Assembly: GCA_030562195.1 (NCBI GenBank) | Contig: JAUJPP010000003.1 | Location: 15,345,398 to 15,409,397 of the forward strand | Direction: 5' to 3' | Source: Nipponacmea schrenckii | Lineage: Eukaryota > Mollusca > Gastropoda > Lottiidae | DNA: 64,000 bases | Part shown: positions 1 through 12,100 of the stretch, one piece after another | How the letters are laid out: the number at the start of each line of letters is the position of its first letter | Numbering within the stretch: position 1 is the first letter of the stretch | The notes under the pieces: model-generated | Seen by the model: the letters and a program-made list of their open reading frames with translations, nothing else | The model's database searches: none | Told to the model about the DNA's origin: nothing | Program-made: the position numbers and the translations under genes

Positions 1-4
1 TTAC

Positions 5-1650
5 TAAATCCCAGATACGTATCAAATTATCATCACTAGCTGATACCAACTGTAAGCGTGATTTATCTGGATTAAATTCCATAGCACTGAAAATACATTG
101 ACACAAAGAAAATTAAAGAAAAGAATCATTATTGATGGAATCCCATTTGAAATGATGAGTATACTTCACACCTGATGGCATTTATCTATAACAATATTTA
201 AGAAAATATAGCCTATTTTTCAAGAAAAGTTATAAATCTAAAGTCAAATAATATAACAAACCATATTACTCCTTTATGTCCTGTTAAATCATGGGTGCAA
301 TGTTCCTGCACAATATCCCACACTTTAATAGTTAAATCTGTACTACCAGTAGCTAATAATGTAGATGTCTTATCCATTGCCATGGACACTATAGGAGTTC
401 TGTGGGTTGTCTAGAAGGAAAGAAAGTAAATAATAAAATATAAATTTTCATCATTTACAATATAGTTAGTCTTATAGATCAGTTACTCACAACAGCTAAC
501 TCCCTTGACTTAATGAGCTGTCACATTGTCAAAAATAAATAAAAAAAACTTTTTGTGAGTAGCAAGATTCTTTTAGGTCTTAAGTACTTTAAAGAAGAAA
601 TGGCTTCAAATGAAAAATGTCTCTCACCCTCCATGATCGAACAAGTTTTCTGTCTCTCCAATTCCATTGTCTCAATAAGAGGTTTTGACTGGCTACAATA
701 AGGTACTGGAATTTAAAATTATGTTATTGTAATAAACAAATATCTTGGCATTTGATGTCATTTATTAGTTTGTTTACAATAAGAAATCTAAATCTATTTA
801 AATAATAGTAGGTTACAATGATGCCCCACTTTAAACAGAATATAATTATCTTTTTACCTTATCATCAGGACTTAGTATAAAATTTGTAACAATCTCTTCT
901 TCCTAAAACAAAATAATCTTTGATAATTAAGTATAACAGTTCTGACATCTAGCAACTTTGTTTTATATTAAATGATAAAGCAAATTTTATGATAGAAATG
1001 AATCTACAAATAACAAATTAAATCAAACTATATCTACTGAATGCTTTTAGATTTAAAGATGAATACTGAAAGACCAACCTTGGAAAATGAAGCTTCTAAA
1101 TTACTATATTTAATGTCTATCATTTGAACTTTCTGTCCACATCCACAAAACATATAATCTCCATTTTTATCAATCTGTAATAAATGAGAGAGAGAAATAT
1201 ATACAGCTAAAAGGAATTGCAACTTCTCAAGTGTTTCCAGTTAAAAAAAATCTTGTTCATTTAACTTCAACATATTATGTTTTAAAAGCAGTACCGGTAG
1301 TTGTTGAAGGATGGTCAATATGCAAGTCAAGAAGTCAATATAACATATGGGCTAATAAATTTTTTATTTTTATAAGATCATAAACCACTTAATCAAAATT
1401 AATATATACAATATATTCTAATATAACAAAAACACACAGAATATGGTATAACTCACTTCTTTCAACACTTAATATTTCATATAACTAGGAGGAAGATAGA
1501 GGCAATTTACAGCATTGCAAGAGGAAAGTAAATGCCTGTTATCTTGTTCCGTTATATTCTTACATCCTTCAAAAAAAATGAAAAATTATTTACGGTACCT
1601 GAATTTTTCCTTCAGTATAAAAAGCTTCTAATTTTGTATCAACTTTAAAA
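5..1650 (-). CDS. TBL3: TBL3/UTP13 WD40 protein, N-terminal exons (partial gene)
   Basis: Six minus-strand exons, 5' to 3': 1599-1650, 1079-1174, 858-902, 628-705, 262-410 and 5-86. All have AG/GT borders and compatible phases. The joined reading begins FKVDTKLEAFYTEGKIQ, passes through SPDDK and LLLRQWNW, and contains the WD repeats LLATGSTDLTIKVWDI and SASDDNLIRIWDL. Order and wording match the start of transducin beta-like 3 (yeast Utp13), a tandem-WD40 subunit of the nucleolar small-subunit processome (UtpB) needed for 18S rRNA maturation. The first exon, with the initiator Met, was not found; the first visible exon starts mid-codon. The remaining WD repeats and the C-terminal Utp13 domain lie beyond position 1. 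The family assignment rests on recall of the vertebrate protein, and the exon-by-exon agreement makes it firm. Confidence 0.88.
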
Positions 1651-2139
1651 CTAAAGTAAAAAGAACGAAACTTTAATGAAAAAATTTCAACAACATCAGA
1701 CCACAGGAGGTACAGTATCACCATCCTGAATAGAATTGAGAATCAAACAATCTCTACTGTCTGAATAGAATATTTACAAAATCCTTTTTTAGCAAATATT
1801 CATTTAACTTCAAAATATTACTGACAGTCTTAGTATTGGTTGATGAAAATAATAACCATTATCATAAAAGTTAATTATTTGAAATTATTTTAAAAGAGGG
1901 ATTATTTAGTATGAATTGTATTGGGTGTTATAGAAGATACTCTCCTATGGAAGCACTGGCCAAGGTCACAAGAAGAGAACATACATTTTCCTTCACATTT
2001 CTGTTATTACATAACGTAATGATTCTGAAGATTAGATTAAAAATACAATTAAAGATAACAATTAAAGATAACAATGAAATCTTAAATGACTAAAATATAA
2101 TAATACTTGCAAATAATATATACATATAACTAACATGAT

Positions 2140-2700
2140 TCAATTGTTTGAGGGAGTTAATGGAATAGGGTCCAATTTGCCAAGGACTAGTAAATTACTA
2201 AGATTTTTAAATCTCTTAACCAAACGTTTAGTATAAATATTAGGAAATTGATGTTGGAGTTCATTATAATATCGTTTGACAATCAAAGAGGCATTTTCGG
2301 CTGATATTATAGGTTGCAACAAAGGGTATGATTTGGTTGTCATGTTGGATGTTAAGTCCATTAGGTATCACAGTTTGTGATCAATCCAGAAACTCTCTCT
2401 CTGCAATCATGTGGCTTTAGGTTTAACTGTATATCAAAACGGTGGCCGTACGCAACGCATTTTGGGTTTCACCAACATATTGAACATCGCATTTTTTGCA
2501 AGAAATTAGGTAGATTATATTTTTATCTTTTACATGAAAGTATGTCATTCATCTGAAATATTTTTCCGTTTTTTTTATTCTTGAAATAGTGTGAACTATG
2601 TACATATTCGCAGGTACGACACCTAGAACCTCTACACGGTATGGAGCCAAAACCATTGGGCGGGGAAGGGGGGTCATTTTTCTCATATTTTATTTCTCCA
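2140..2700 (-). pseudogene. Penelope-like GIY-YIG endonuclease and tail, degraded
   Basis: Minus-strand reading contains CSRCRTCEYVHSS, then IIYLISCKKCDVQYVGET, which is the Y-x-I ... YVGET signature of the GIY-YIG endonuclease at the C-terminus of Penelope-like elements. A frameshifted tail at 2361-2140 ends in KRFKNLSNLLVLGKLDP. The tail is closely similar to the PLE-2 tail at 32557. Stops interrupt the domain. Confidence 0.72.
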
Positions 2701-2765
2701 AAATAGTGTTGTTTTTAATTTTGTGCAAAAAACGTTTTGAATAACCCCTTTCTCACAATTTGCTA

Positions 2766-4050
2766 AAGATAGCTTGCCAGGCAAGGTAATATACGCCCAC
2801 TGGCAGCATTTATTTCAAATAAAAACTTTACAGTAAGGTAACATTTATAGTGGAATGAAATATTCAACCTTCCACCATACACTTTTTTTCTAGGGTCTCT
2901 AGTTTCATTAAAAACTGTCAAGAATTGTTCCTAATAACAAGTCATTAAATATTTTTCGGTATTTTTATGATTTGCAATAGGGTTCACCCTTAATAATATT
3001 TTGATAATTTTTAATTCTTAATAAGGCTCATCCTTGGTTGATATTAAACAATTTCAGCAAGTTTTGTCAAAAATGAATGTTTAGAGTGTTCACAAGCCAA
3101 AAGTTGAAAGCATTTTTGAAAACCGGCGCAATAACTGACACTAAATATTTTTCGATTTATCTGATTTTCAATAGGGTTTATCCTTGTGAGGAAACAAATA
3201 CTAAAGCCAAGTTTCATCAAAATCCATTCCAAAATGGTTCTTTCTAGAGTGTTTACGAGTTAAATTGAAAGCGTTTTCAAAAACAAGGGCAATAACTTGT
3301 ACTAAATATTTTTCGATTTTCAATAGGGTTCATACTCAAGCCAAGTTTCATCAAAATGCATTAAAAATTGTTCTTTCTACAGTGTTAACAAGCTAAAACT
3401 GAACGCATTTTCAAGAACAAGGGCTATAACTGAAAATAAATATATTTCCATTTATTTGATTTATAATAGGGCTCATCCTTGGGTATTAAACAAACACTAA
3501 GGCCAAGTTTAATCAAAATCCATTAAGAATTGTTCTTTCTAGAGTATTTACAAGCTAAAATTGAATGCGTTTTCAAGAACATGAGCAGTAACTCATACCA
3601 AATTTTTTTTCGATTTCGCTGATTTTCAATAGGGTTCATCCTTGAGTTATAACACACTCTCACACCAAGTTTCATCAAAATCCGTCAAGAATTGTGCCAT
3701 GTAGAGTGTTTATGAGACAAGGGGAATAATTCATATTAGATATATTGCACATTGTAGAGTGTTTACGAGCCATTCAAGAACAAGGGCAAGAACTAAACTA
3801 ATTTTTTTCCGATTATGATGATTTTCAATAGTGTTCATCCTTGCGTGATCATAAACACTCATATCAAGTTTCATCTAAATCCGTCAAGAATTACACCTTG
3901 TAGAGTGTTTACGAGCAATTGTGGGTGACGACAATAAACGCCCCCCATTTCATGTGTAGATTCCAAGTCAAATGTAGAGTTGAACCAAACAATTAAGAAG
4001 TTCCAAATGGTGATCTTACTAAGATCATCATTTCATGTGGGCGTATAAAA
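2766..4050. mobile_element. Pearl/Helitron-like repeat element, copy 1
   Basis: Starts GATAGCTTGCCAGGCAAGG then TATACGCCCAC, and ends GTGGGCGTATAAAA, so the ends carry a short inverted motif. The core is about six diverged tandem units of about 150-160 bp, each with GGGTTCATCCTTG, AAGTTTCATCAAAATCC and GAGTGTTTAC. Copy 2 at 29268 is nearly identical over the first 300 bp. Here the 3' hairpin loop is split by about 80 bp flanked by CATTTCATGTG direct repeats (3948 and 4029). There is no coding capacity. Layout (unique ends, tandem core of about 160 bp) resembles the bivalve 'pearl' elements; the name is inferred. Confidence 0.65.
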
Positions 4051-5410
4051 ACTAGTTCGCTCGACGAATCAAAATCTGTCTTTCTCGTGCAAGTTCTGTT
4101 AAATCTCAGAATTTGCGATTTAATTACGCCAGAAAACGTGTGCTTTGGATGAAATAAGGTTTTGAACAAAAGTTGGTGTGTGTCGGTTTCTTTGAAATAC
4201 ACTTTGATATCTAATTTTTTAGTTTGATTGAAATTAGGTCGTTTGAATACTGTCTTATCCAAAAAATTCATACTGTTTTCGGAAATGCTTGCAGTTAACA
4301 TCACAGAAGGATGGTGATTATTTAAAATTTCAAAATATTCCCAAAAGTTTGCCAAAGATTCTGTCCAAATTATGAAAATATCATCTAAAAACCTTCCAAA
4401 GAAGAAAGGCTGAAACAGGGATATTAATGATATTTCGCGTTCCCATTGGGCCATAAAAATGTTCGCATAACTCGGCGCGAAGCGTTTCCCCATTGCAGTG
4501 CCAAAATTTTGAAGATATATTTTTTAAGTCATTGCGCATAAGACATAATTCTAGGAGATCTAATATGTCTTTGTGTGGACGGTCAGAACATGGATTTCTA
4601 AGAAAGGCTTTTTGTACAGCGTCTAATCCCGATTTGTTGTCAATATTCGAATACATACTTGTTATATCTAATGAGATAAATAGCGCATTGTCTGGAATAT
4701 CTAATTTTCGAATTTTTTCTATAAAATCGGTGGTATCTTTAAGATAAGAAGGATGTTTACAAGCCAATGGCAGTAAGAAATGATCAATATATTCGGAAAC
4801 TTGGTATGATACGCTTGCACAGTCAGAAATGATAGGTCTGCCTTTGGGTACTGTGTTTGCGACGCACCATTCGGATTCTGGATTTTTATGAATTTTTGGT
4901 AATGTATAAATGTGACGTTACCGAACTTCTGGTTTTGCACAAAGATAGTCAAACTGAGAATTGGATATGAAGGATTTTCTTACTAGAATTTTCAAAGTAT
5001 CATTAATCTTTATCGCTGTTTCCATAAAAATAGGCTGGTCCAATTCGCGGTAGTGATTTGAATTACTTAGTTGATTTTCTAATTCAAAAATATAGTCAAC
5101 GCGGTTTTGAATGACAGAGCAATTGATCATTGTTTAAAATATTTAAAACAGAACGCTAAAAATTGGTGAGGTTATTCTTCTCATTAACCAGTGGTAAACG
5201 AGAAACTTCTTCGTATAGATTGTCGCATTTACTCAAAATATTATGGTCAATTGCGGTATCTGGTGGATTCCATCCAGATTTCTCTATAAACCGAGTTCGT
5301 TTTCCTCTACCAAGTCTTTCGCTTGTTACAGTAACGCAGGTATAAGTGTAGTAAGAAAGCGATGTACAAAATATCGTTTTGAAACATTTTGACATTTTCA
5401 AGAAGGTCAA
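3993..5410 (-). pseudogene. Penelope-like reverse transcriptase pseudogene
   Basis: Fragments in shifting frames read, 5' to 3': FIEKSGWNPPD (near 5300), YTLPKIHK and KGRPIISDC (near 4840), FISLDITSMYSNID (near 4670), then a frameshift to MGKRFAPSYANIFM, FGRFLDDIFIIW and MNFLDKTV (4490-4260). These are the fingers and palm motifs of Penelope-type RTs; the catalytic box is F-L-D-D. At least two frame breaks occur, one after the residues YLCAKPEVR at 4918 and one near 4490. In an intact element this would copy the element's RNA. The 3' end is cut by the repeat element ending near 4050. Confidence 0.82.
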
Positions 5411-6296
5411 TTTTGTTTACCATTTCTTGGGGGCCACTTTCATTAAATTTTTCTTTGGTTAGGGGTCAGGCTTGGCTATAAACTGTCAGAGAATTGAAGT
5501 CTAAAAGAAAAGAAAATATTGGAAATATGTGATACAGATTACAGATAGATCTAGTGTCTGGGAAATTTAGTCACAAGTAAAGGAAAAACTGTTGTATGAA
5601 AATAAATTTCCCTTATTTCAATTACCAATCTCTATTTACTCAAACAGTTTCGCCTATACAAATTAGGGAGGGAGTAGGCTAACGTGTTGGTAGAAATAGG
5701 TAGTATAACTCAATATTATATAGGCCTATAGCCTATGGGGCTAGAGTCATATTCTTTTTAAAAGTTTTGAAAATACTTTCGTTGATTTCTGAGTAAAAGA
5801 AACAAACCTCAATTTTAATTGTGTCATCTTGATAAATTATCGTGTTTATAAGAATTATATATACATCAATGTTTCTGATAACTTCGACAAACATGCATTT
5901 TATGATCAGTAATTAGTTTGTTTACTAATTTTATCAACACGTGAAAGTAACTTCCTGTTTATCAGACAAGCACTAAATTGACCACTGTATTTGATTGGTC
6001 AGAATCGTTACTCCAGACAACAACTAATTTCTCATAAGATTCGAGCGACATATAGAAGCGAGAACCACATTTCCAACACAATATAATAATGTGAGATAAA
6101 AACACACTTCTTTAATACATATTAAGTGTATAAGGTGTGAACAACTAAATGGTGAAAGAAGTGTGTAATTATCTCATATCTTGGGTACCTTGGTTTCCCA
6201 GATCCTTATTTTACTAATCTTTCGTTAGTAGTCTACTTTCTTGTCATTCAGGTATTCTTTTTGGAACTAATGACTGTTATCCACCTTGGCTATGGG
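5411..6296. other. Non-coding, AT-rich spacer
   Basis: No exon, repeat or hairpin that I can support. The left edge may still hold Penelope 5' sequence. A cryptic first exon for TBL3 was looked for and not found. Confidence 0.5.
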
Positions 6297-6666
6297 TAGG
6301 CCTACATAGGCGCGGGAACAGGGGGGGGGGCATGTCCCCCCAAAATTTTTCCCCCCCAAAAATTGAAATAAAATAATTATATGTGCCGGGTAGCCTAAAT
6401 ATGTAATTGTCTCTTAAGACCATATTTGTAAATTTCCTTGGTTTTTTAACCTTCGAAGCTGGTAATCCAATCAAAGAATATAAGTTTCTCTATCACGATC
6501 AAATTATTTAAATAAATAATAATTGTTGTCTTCATTATTTTGAGTTATCTCCCGTAATTCGATTAATTTTGAAATAAAGGTATATGAATGATAACAGTTT
6601 TTTGACTTTGAAATAGTTTGCCCCCCCCCCCAACCTAAAATCTGTTCCCGCGCCCCTGTAGGCCTA
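6297..6666. mobile_element. MITE-like element with 25-bp inverted ends and G/C tracts
   Basis: The left end TAGGCCTACA..GCGCGGGAACAG is repeated inverted at 6642-6666 (CTGTTCCCGCGCCCCTGTAGGCCTA). Just inside each end is a G or C homopolymer run (6322-6331 and 6621-6631). About 370 bp, AT-rich interior, no ORF of substance. Target duplication not clear. Confidence 0.55.
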
Positions 6667-6879
6667 TATCGTTTATTCTCAATGTTCATGTCCATTTCAT
6701 TAAATTTTGACCAACTATAGCCTTACTTGTAGGCTACATAACTATCTTAATAATTGTGTTTCTCTATGATTCGATTATTCAAATATTTCATTAAGTTTCT
6801 ATTTAACTTTTCCCACAGGTAGAACACATATTGATTCACCAATCATTCTATTTTGGCCTGAACATAGATCTTTCCATTT

Positions 6880-7935
6880 ATATGGAGACTGCGTGTCAAG
6901 AATGTTCAATATGAGTTTATATTCATCAGTGAACTTACCTGGTGTCATAAAGTAACATAATCCCTTAAAATCTGGAAAACTCATAAAACTAAGTTATTTT
7001 TGAAAAAGTTTAATCAATTTATTAAGCGTTTTTCAATAATAAAATGCCTCTTCATGGATAATTACTTAGTTTTGGGGATATTTTTTTTTTTATGTTATTT
7101 ATGGTAGCAGTTATATTTACTGATGAAAAGAGCTTTTAATGGCCATGCTCATTCTAAGACCTATTATCCCTTTAATACACATGTAATTGTATATTTTTAA
7201 ACAAATTGTACATTGAAATATTGTATATTTCTTTTCTTGATCACATTGAACATAGATTTGTCCAACATGTAGTTGTTTTTTTAATGTACTCCCCCATTAC
7301 TGAGCTGAATGTTAGATCAGACCATGTCCTTGTGTATTAGACTTGATTCTGATTGATGTAAAATGAAAGACTTTATTATTATTAAGAAAAGACTGCACTT
7401 ATGTAGCCTTATAACTGAATACCAGTGAGTTGTGCAATAATCTAAAGCTGGACTTTCTTATTGTTCAGAGAGTCATAGTCCATGTATTCCTACAGCCCAT
7501 GAGCGTTATAATGAGTTTTGTTTTCGATTACTTTTAGAGTACTTCAGTGACGAGGTCATTACTGCAGATAGTGGTGATGATGATTGACATATTATGAGAA
7601 CAAACTATTAGAAATCTTAAAGGGATAATAGGTCTTAAAATGAACACAAAATTTGAAAATTGGTCAGTAAGAGCTCTATTCATCGGTAAATATACCTACT
7701 ACCATAAATTAAAAAATATCCGCAAAACTAAGTAGTTATCCTTCAAGATGCATTTGATTATTGAAAAACGCTTAATCAATTGATTAAGCGTTTTCAAAAC
7801 AGACTTAGTTTTGCTAGTTTTCAAGATTTTAAGAGATTCTGTTACTTTTACACTAGGTAAGTTCACTGATGAATACACATATTGACCTTTCCGAGAACTA
7901 AAATTTTATGTTCATGCTAAGACGCAGTATCCCTT
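6880..7935. repeat. Long inverted repeat (foldback), arms of about 300 bp
   Basis: Arm 6880-7180 is matched inverted by 7618-7935. Shared blocks include AGTTCACTGATGAAT, GATTTTAAGGGATTATGTTAC (one diverged copy), AAAAACGCTTAAT and AAGGGATAATAGGTCTT. The roughly 440-bp spacer contains a retroposon-like tail (7280-7388). No transposase sequence is visible. Confidence 0.6.
7280..7388 (+). repeat. Retroposon 3' tail, copy 1 (ends in TTA/ATT repeats)
   Basis: Shares with 38341-38448 the string CCATGTCCTTGTGTATT, the phrase GAT(T/C)GATGTAAAAT and a terminal (ATT)n run after an AATAAAG/AATGAAAG-like signal. That is the layout of a SINE or LINE 3' end. Confidence 0.5.
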
Positions 7936-8980
7936 AAATGACGAAGCGTTCAAGGTTTTTCATGTTAGAATTTTAAAAGAGTTCCCTTACACTTTAATAG
8001 GTTATATTTTTGAAAAAGATGTGGAATAAGGTTCGTTTCATTAGAAGTTAAAAAAAAAAAAAAGTTATTCGGCTCGCTTAGTAGTCCCAAATCTTTTTGT
8101 CTCACCCCTTCTAATTGCAGGTCAGAAGATCAAGATAAACTACCAAACGAACAGCAACCACAAGACTGAACTAGTATGGATCCTGTCGCATGTCACCATC
8201 CCTGGTAATGATCAAGAAGACCGTTGTTCCAATGAAAGTATGGGTCTTGAATTTATCGAGCCTATAAAATACTCCTATTACTTTATACATCAGTTTTGAA
8301 AAATAAGTCGTTTGTCGTTTGTTAGTATACGATGAAAGACTTTAAACCTTTACTACATATTAGTCAAGGTATACTTCACAAAATCATTTAAAAAAAAATT
8401 ATTTATTGTTGCTCAGCTGGTGTATTTTATATTGGTTGTATATTTATGTCGTCTGCTGGAGGTAGTAAAGTTCACTCGTTAGTTTCCTTTAGTTATTTTG
8501 TATTATGTTTTTCAATTAGAAAGTATCTTAAAGTTTTGTTTTTGTAAAATGATTTTATATATTTTATTTCATATTGTGGATTTGGACATCTAAATATTTC
8601 ATTAAAACTCCTAGGAGATAGGGTGAGGTTAGTTTACTATGGCTGTTTATCGAAGAATGTTTATTTTTACAAGAGATAAGAATTAAGAAATAGCAATGAA
8701 GAACATTGAATAATAAACCTCTTAGTTTTGGTGGAATTTGAAATTGGAATGGAACAAATTGATATTATCAGTGTTCCTTACACACAAAAATAAATTTGAA
8801 ATCCTTGTTAACAATCCCTTTAATTGAACTTGTATAGTTTTAATTCTGCATATAAATCACCGCCAATTAACAAGATTTGTGAAGAAGTACCATAGGCCTA
8901 GTCATAATCAATATGGCATCATATTTTGTTTTCATAGGGTTTTTTAAAGCAAGTTTATTTTCTGTGAAACAGAAATACGG
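7936..8980. other. Intergenic, no gene seen
   Basis: AT-rich sequence between the foldback at 6880 and the 3' end of the ApeC gene. Nothing codes convincingly on either strand. Confidence 0.45.
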
Positions 8981-8986
8981 TTTATT
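8981..8986 (-). promoter_or_regulatory. Candidate poly(A) signal of the ApeC gene
   Basis: AATAAA on the minus strand, 50 nt after the stop codon at 9036. A second AATAAA lies at 8954-8959. Confidence 0.4.
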
Positions 8987-9035
8987 TTGCAGCTAAAAAG
9001 AGTAAAGCATTCAAAGAAGAAATCTTTTTCAATAA

Positions 9036-9175
9036 TTATAGCATTTCAAAATCAGAACAAGATGCTGATCCACCATTTCCACATGTACAATCCTTGCCTC
9101 TGTATATTTGTATTATTGTATTGAATTTCTCTGTTGACCCAACGGGGATACATTTACCTTCCTCGGAGCGGCACA
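9036..9175 (-). CDS. ApeC locus terminal exon, version 2 (CxC cap)
   Basis: Phase-1 acceptor (TTTTTCAG), 46 residues, stop at 9036. C-x6-C-x20-C-T-C-x7-C, ending CSDFEML. Paralogous to the terminal exon at 10615-10757. Confidence 0.76.
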
Positions 9176-12100
9176 CTGAAAAATACGAGAAAAATGTATA
9201 CATTACAAATACGGAAAACGACACACAAAATAATATGACATCTGATCTCATTAAGCAAGACTATACGAAAACAAGTCCAATACATATAAGTAACAAATAT
9301 ACCAGCACTCAAAATACTTACTGGTTTCTTTATATTGTGAATACCCATTATTGTCACAGAAGAACTTCATACAAAACGAGCCTTTGGGGTGGAAAAAATC
9401 CTTATTAATTTCGTAACATTGGCCTTCATAGGAACATGCTGAAATATGAATCAAGACAAGTTATTATAGACCCGATTATCAGAGAAATATAGAACCCTGA
9501 ATGAAAATATCGTTTTCTCTATTAAGCTTACGAAGAATGCAGGGGGATTAAATAAAGCAAATTTTGTAGGGATAACAGGGAAGGCGTATCGATCGCAAAT
9601 TCAATGTTTATCCCACAAGACTTACTTCCTGTCCGTTCATCCTAAAAAAAATAAGACATCTGTATATCAGATTATGATAAAAAATAAATAATGATAGTTA
9701 TAGACAATTATAACAAATACTATATTATCTTTTTCTTCAAAATCAAATGCCTCCACCTTTCAAAAGACAGCATACTTCATAATTCCAGTAGAACGATAGA
9801 AATAGTAAATACTTTCGTTTTTATCAAGTACATTTCTCACCTTTTTCTTCAGCGACCAGTTTAACTTCATGAACTGCTGGACCAGTTTTTTCACATGTGA
9901 ACTTGGAACATCCTGTACCCACTGTCGTGTTTACTGGAACACATGTCTTCTGGCCATTTTTGAAGTAAGTACAATCTAAATTTCAAAGCAGAGCACACAT
10001 GATATCAAAACTATACCCCCAAAAAACATAATTGCTCAAATATATTTCTTAAAAACCAGTAAAGCTAAGATATAGTTGCTTAATAGAACCATTATTGCTC
10101 GAATATATTTCGAAAACAGTATACCTCCCATATCAAAAAGTACCCTTTTTGCTTATTACCGTTATAGATTTTAAAAATCCATTTTTTTAGTACAGTGATG
10201 ATTCAAATACCAGTGTGCATTTGTAAGTATCAGAACAAGTTTTACCATCTTCTAGAAAAATGGGCTAGTTATGCCAGCCTAATTCAGGTCCACATCGTCC
10301 ACAGAGCCTCCTCCCATCTGAACACATTTACTGCTTTTAGTATAATAGACATTAATCCAGAGACAATAGAAATCAACCCTTTATTCAGTCGTTCAATATT
10401 ATACATTATGCATGTAGTCAATCAATAAAAGCATTCTCGTTATACATCATTTAAGAATATAACTTAAAATCATTCTCTCAAGAATGCGTTTTTTAATGGT
10501 ATCATAGTGAACAGAATATTTTCAGATAAGCACTAAGAATTACATTATGCAGACAGAAATTTGATATTGAAGGAAATGGTTGTAACGATCTGAAAAGGTT
10601 GATAATATTCAGCGTTATACTGGAGTCTGTGAGGCACAGTTATAATTTCCACCAGAAATACAGGTACAATCTACTCCATACATAGTTGGAATGTCAGTTG
10701 TATTGAACACTGTCGCTTCTCCTGGTAAAACACATGTACCTTCCACTGTTAAACATACTGTAACAAAATATTAAAATGTAAGAATTACCTACATTCCAAT
10801 ATACTAATTCGAATATAGGTGAATATTGTCTTGCGTCTAGATCGTTACAATATATCTGTGAAAATTTGAGGCAATCATCATCATTTTTAAGATGAAGAGA
10901 AAATATGTAGTAATTAGTGAGTGAGAAATATTCTATGATATCTTTTTGTTTAAACATATTTGTAAAATTAATAATATAATAAATCATTTAGTATAAAATA
11001 CCCTCTCAATGTAATCAAATACAACCAGACAAAATCCAAATAATTCATCCACAATGATCACCAAAAGCTTAGGGGAAAGGGAAACCACCATTTACAAACC
11101 TTGGATCTTGATTGCTAGTTTGCACAGAATAGTGAAACATCACGAAATTTCTATGCCAGTTTTGTCCTTTTATTAGTTATAATGGATGAAATATAACATA
11201 ATATACATTTTGAACTTACATATTTTGTAGAATAAAATACACTCGAAAATAGACGAGACAATGAACCTCCTTTCAAATATCCTTTCCCATAACACGTTTC
11301 TTTATCTTGGTCAGTACATCATACGCCTTTATTATTTTTTGACGTTTCCATTTACACAATCTTCATGCTCAATATACGCCTGTTTATCAATATTTAACAA
11401 GTTTCTACGCCATTATATTTATTATCAAAAATGTCCGTACCTAATTATTCAAGCCATTATTTAAAAAGTATTGGAGTCACAGTTTGAAATATTTAAAAAA
11501 AAGGCAAACAGATCAAAAAATGATCTTAACCGATTCTTAGACCACACAGAACGCGAAAAAGAGAACGAGATGAAACGAAAAATGTGACCCTTTTATTAAC
11601 CAAATAACCACTTCACAAATGAACCAAGTCGTTGTGAATGTGTTTCGAAGCCCCCAAAAATGGAACATATATTTCGTCACCTGAAAATCTTCTAAATTAC
11701 CTGCTTCAATGTAATGTACTCTACAGCTACGAGTTGTAACTGTACATTTTTTCTTATAACAACCCTCTATTCTAACTTCATCAGCCTTCATACAACCATC
11801 GCCCACAAGGCAACCTAATAAAAATGCATCCCACAAATACAAATATCTTCACATGTGATTTGGGAATACGAAAAATGTCTTTCTATGATTTCTTACAAAA
11901 ATTTTTTTTTTAAGACTTCCCTCAGACGTATTTGAGATATACATCAGAGCTTTGTTTTCTGCAAAAATATGATATTTGTAAATTGAAGAAACTCAAAATT
12001 CACCAATTAAAACCCACTAACGTTAGTTCACAATTTGATCGACTGACAAAAATTTGGTTTGATGAAAGAAAGCTTTTTTTTACCCCAACATATTGCTTAA

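Larger units (their letters stand above)
1880..5410 (-). mobile_element. Penelope-like retroelement (PLE-1), decayed and interrupted
   Basis: Minus-strand remains of a Penelope-like element: an RT region at 5410-4053 and a GIY-YIG endonuclease/tail region at 2700-2140. A pearl-like repeat element (2766-4050) separates the two. A 3' non-coding stretch around 1890-1975 is shared with PLE-2 near 32400 (GCACTGGCC followed by AGGTCAC). Frameshifts and stops make it non-functional. It lies just upstream of the TBL3 exons and may separate them from the TBL3 first exon. Confidence 0.8.

Noticed and set aside
9636..9656. Possible microexon on the minus strand (TTTTTTTAG|GATGAACGGACAGGAA|GTAAGT)
   Set aside because: Good-looking splice sites, but 16 nt long; it would break the phase-1 frame and create a stop.
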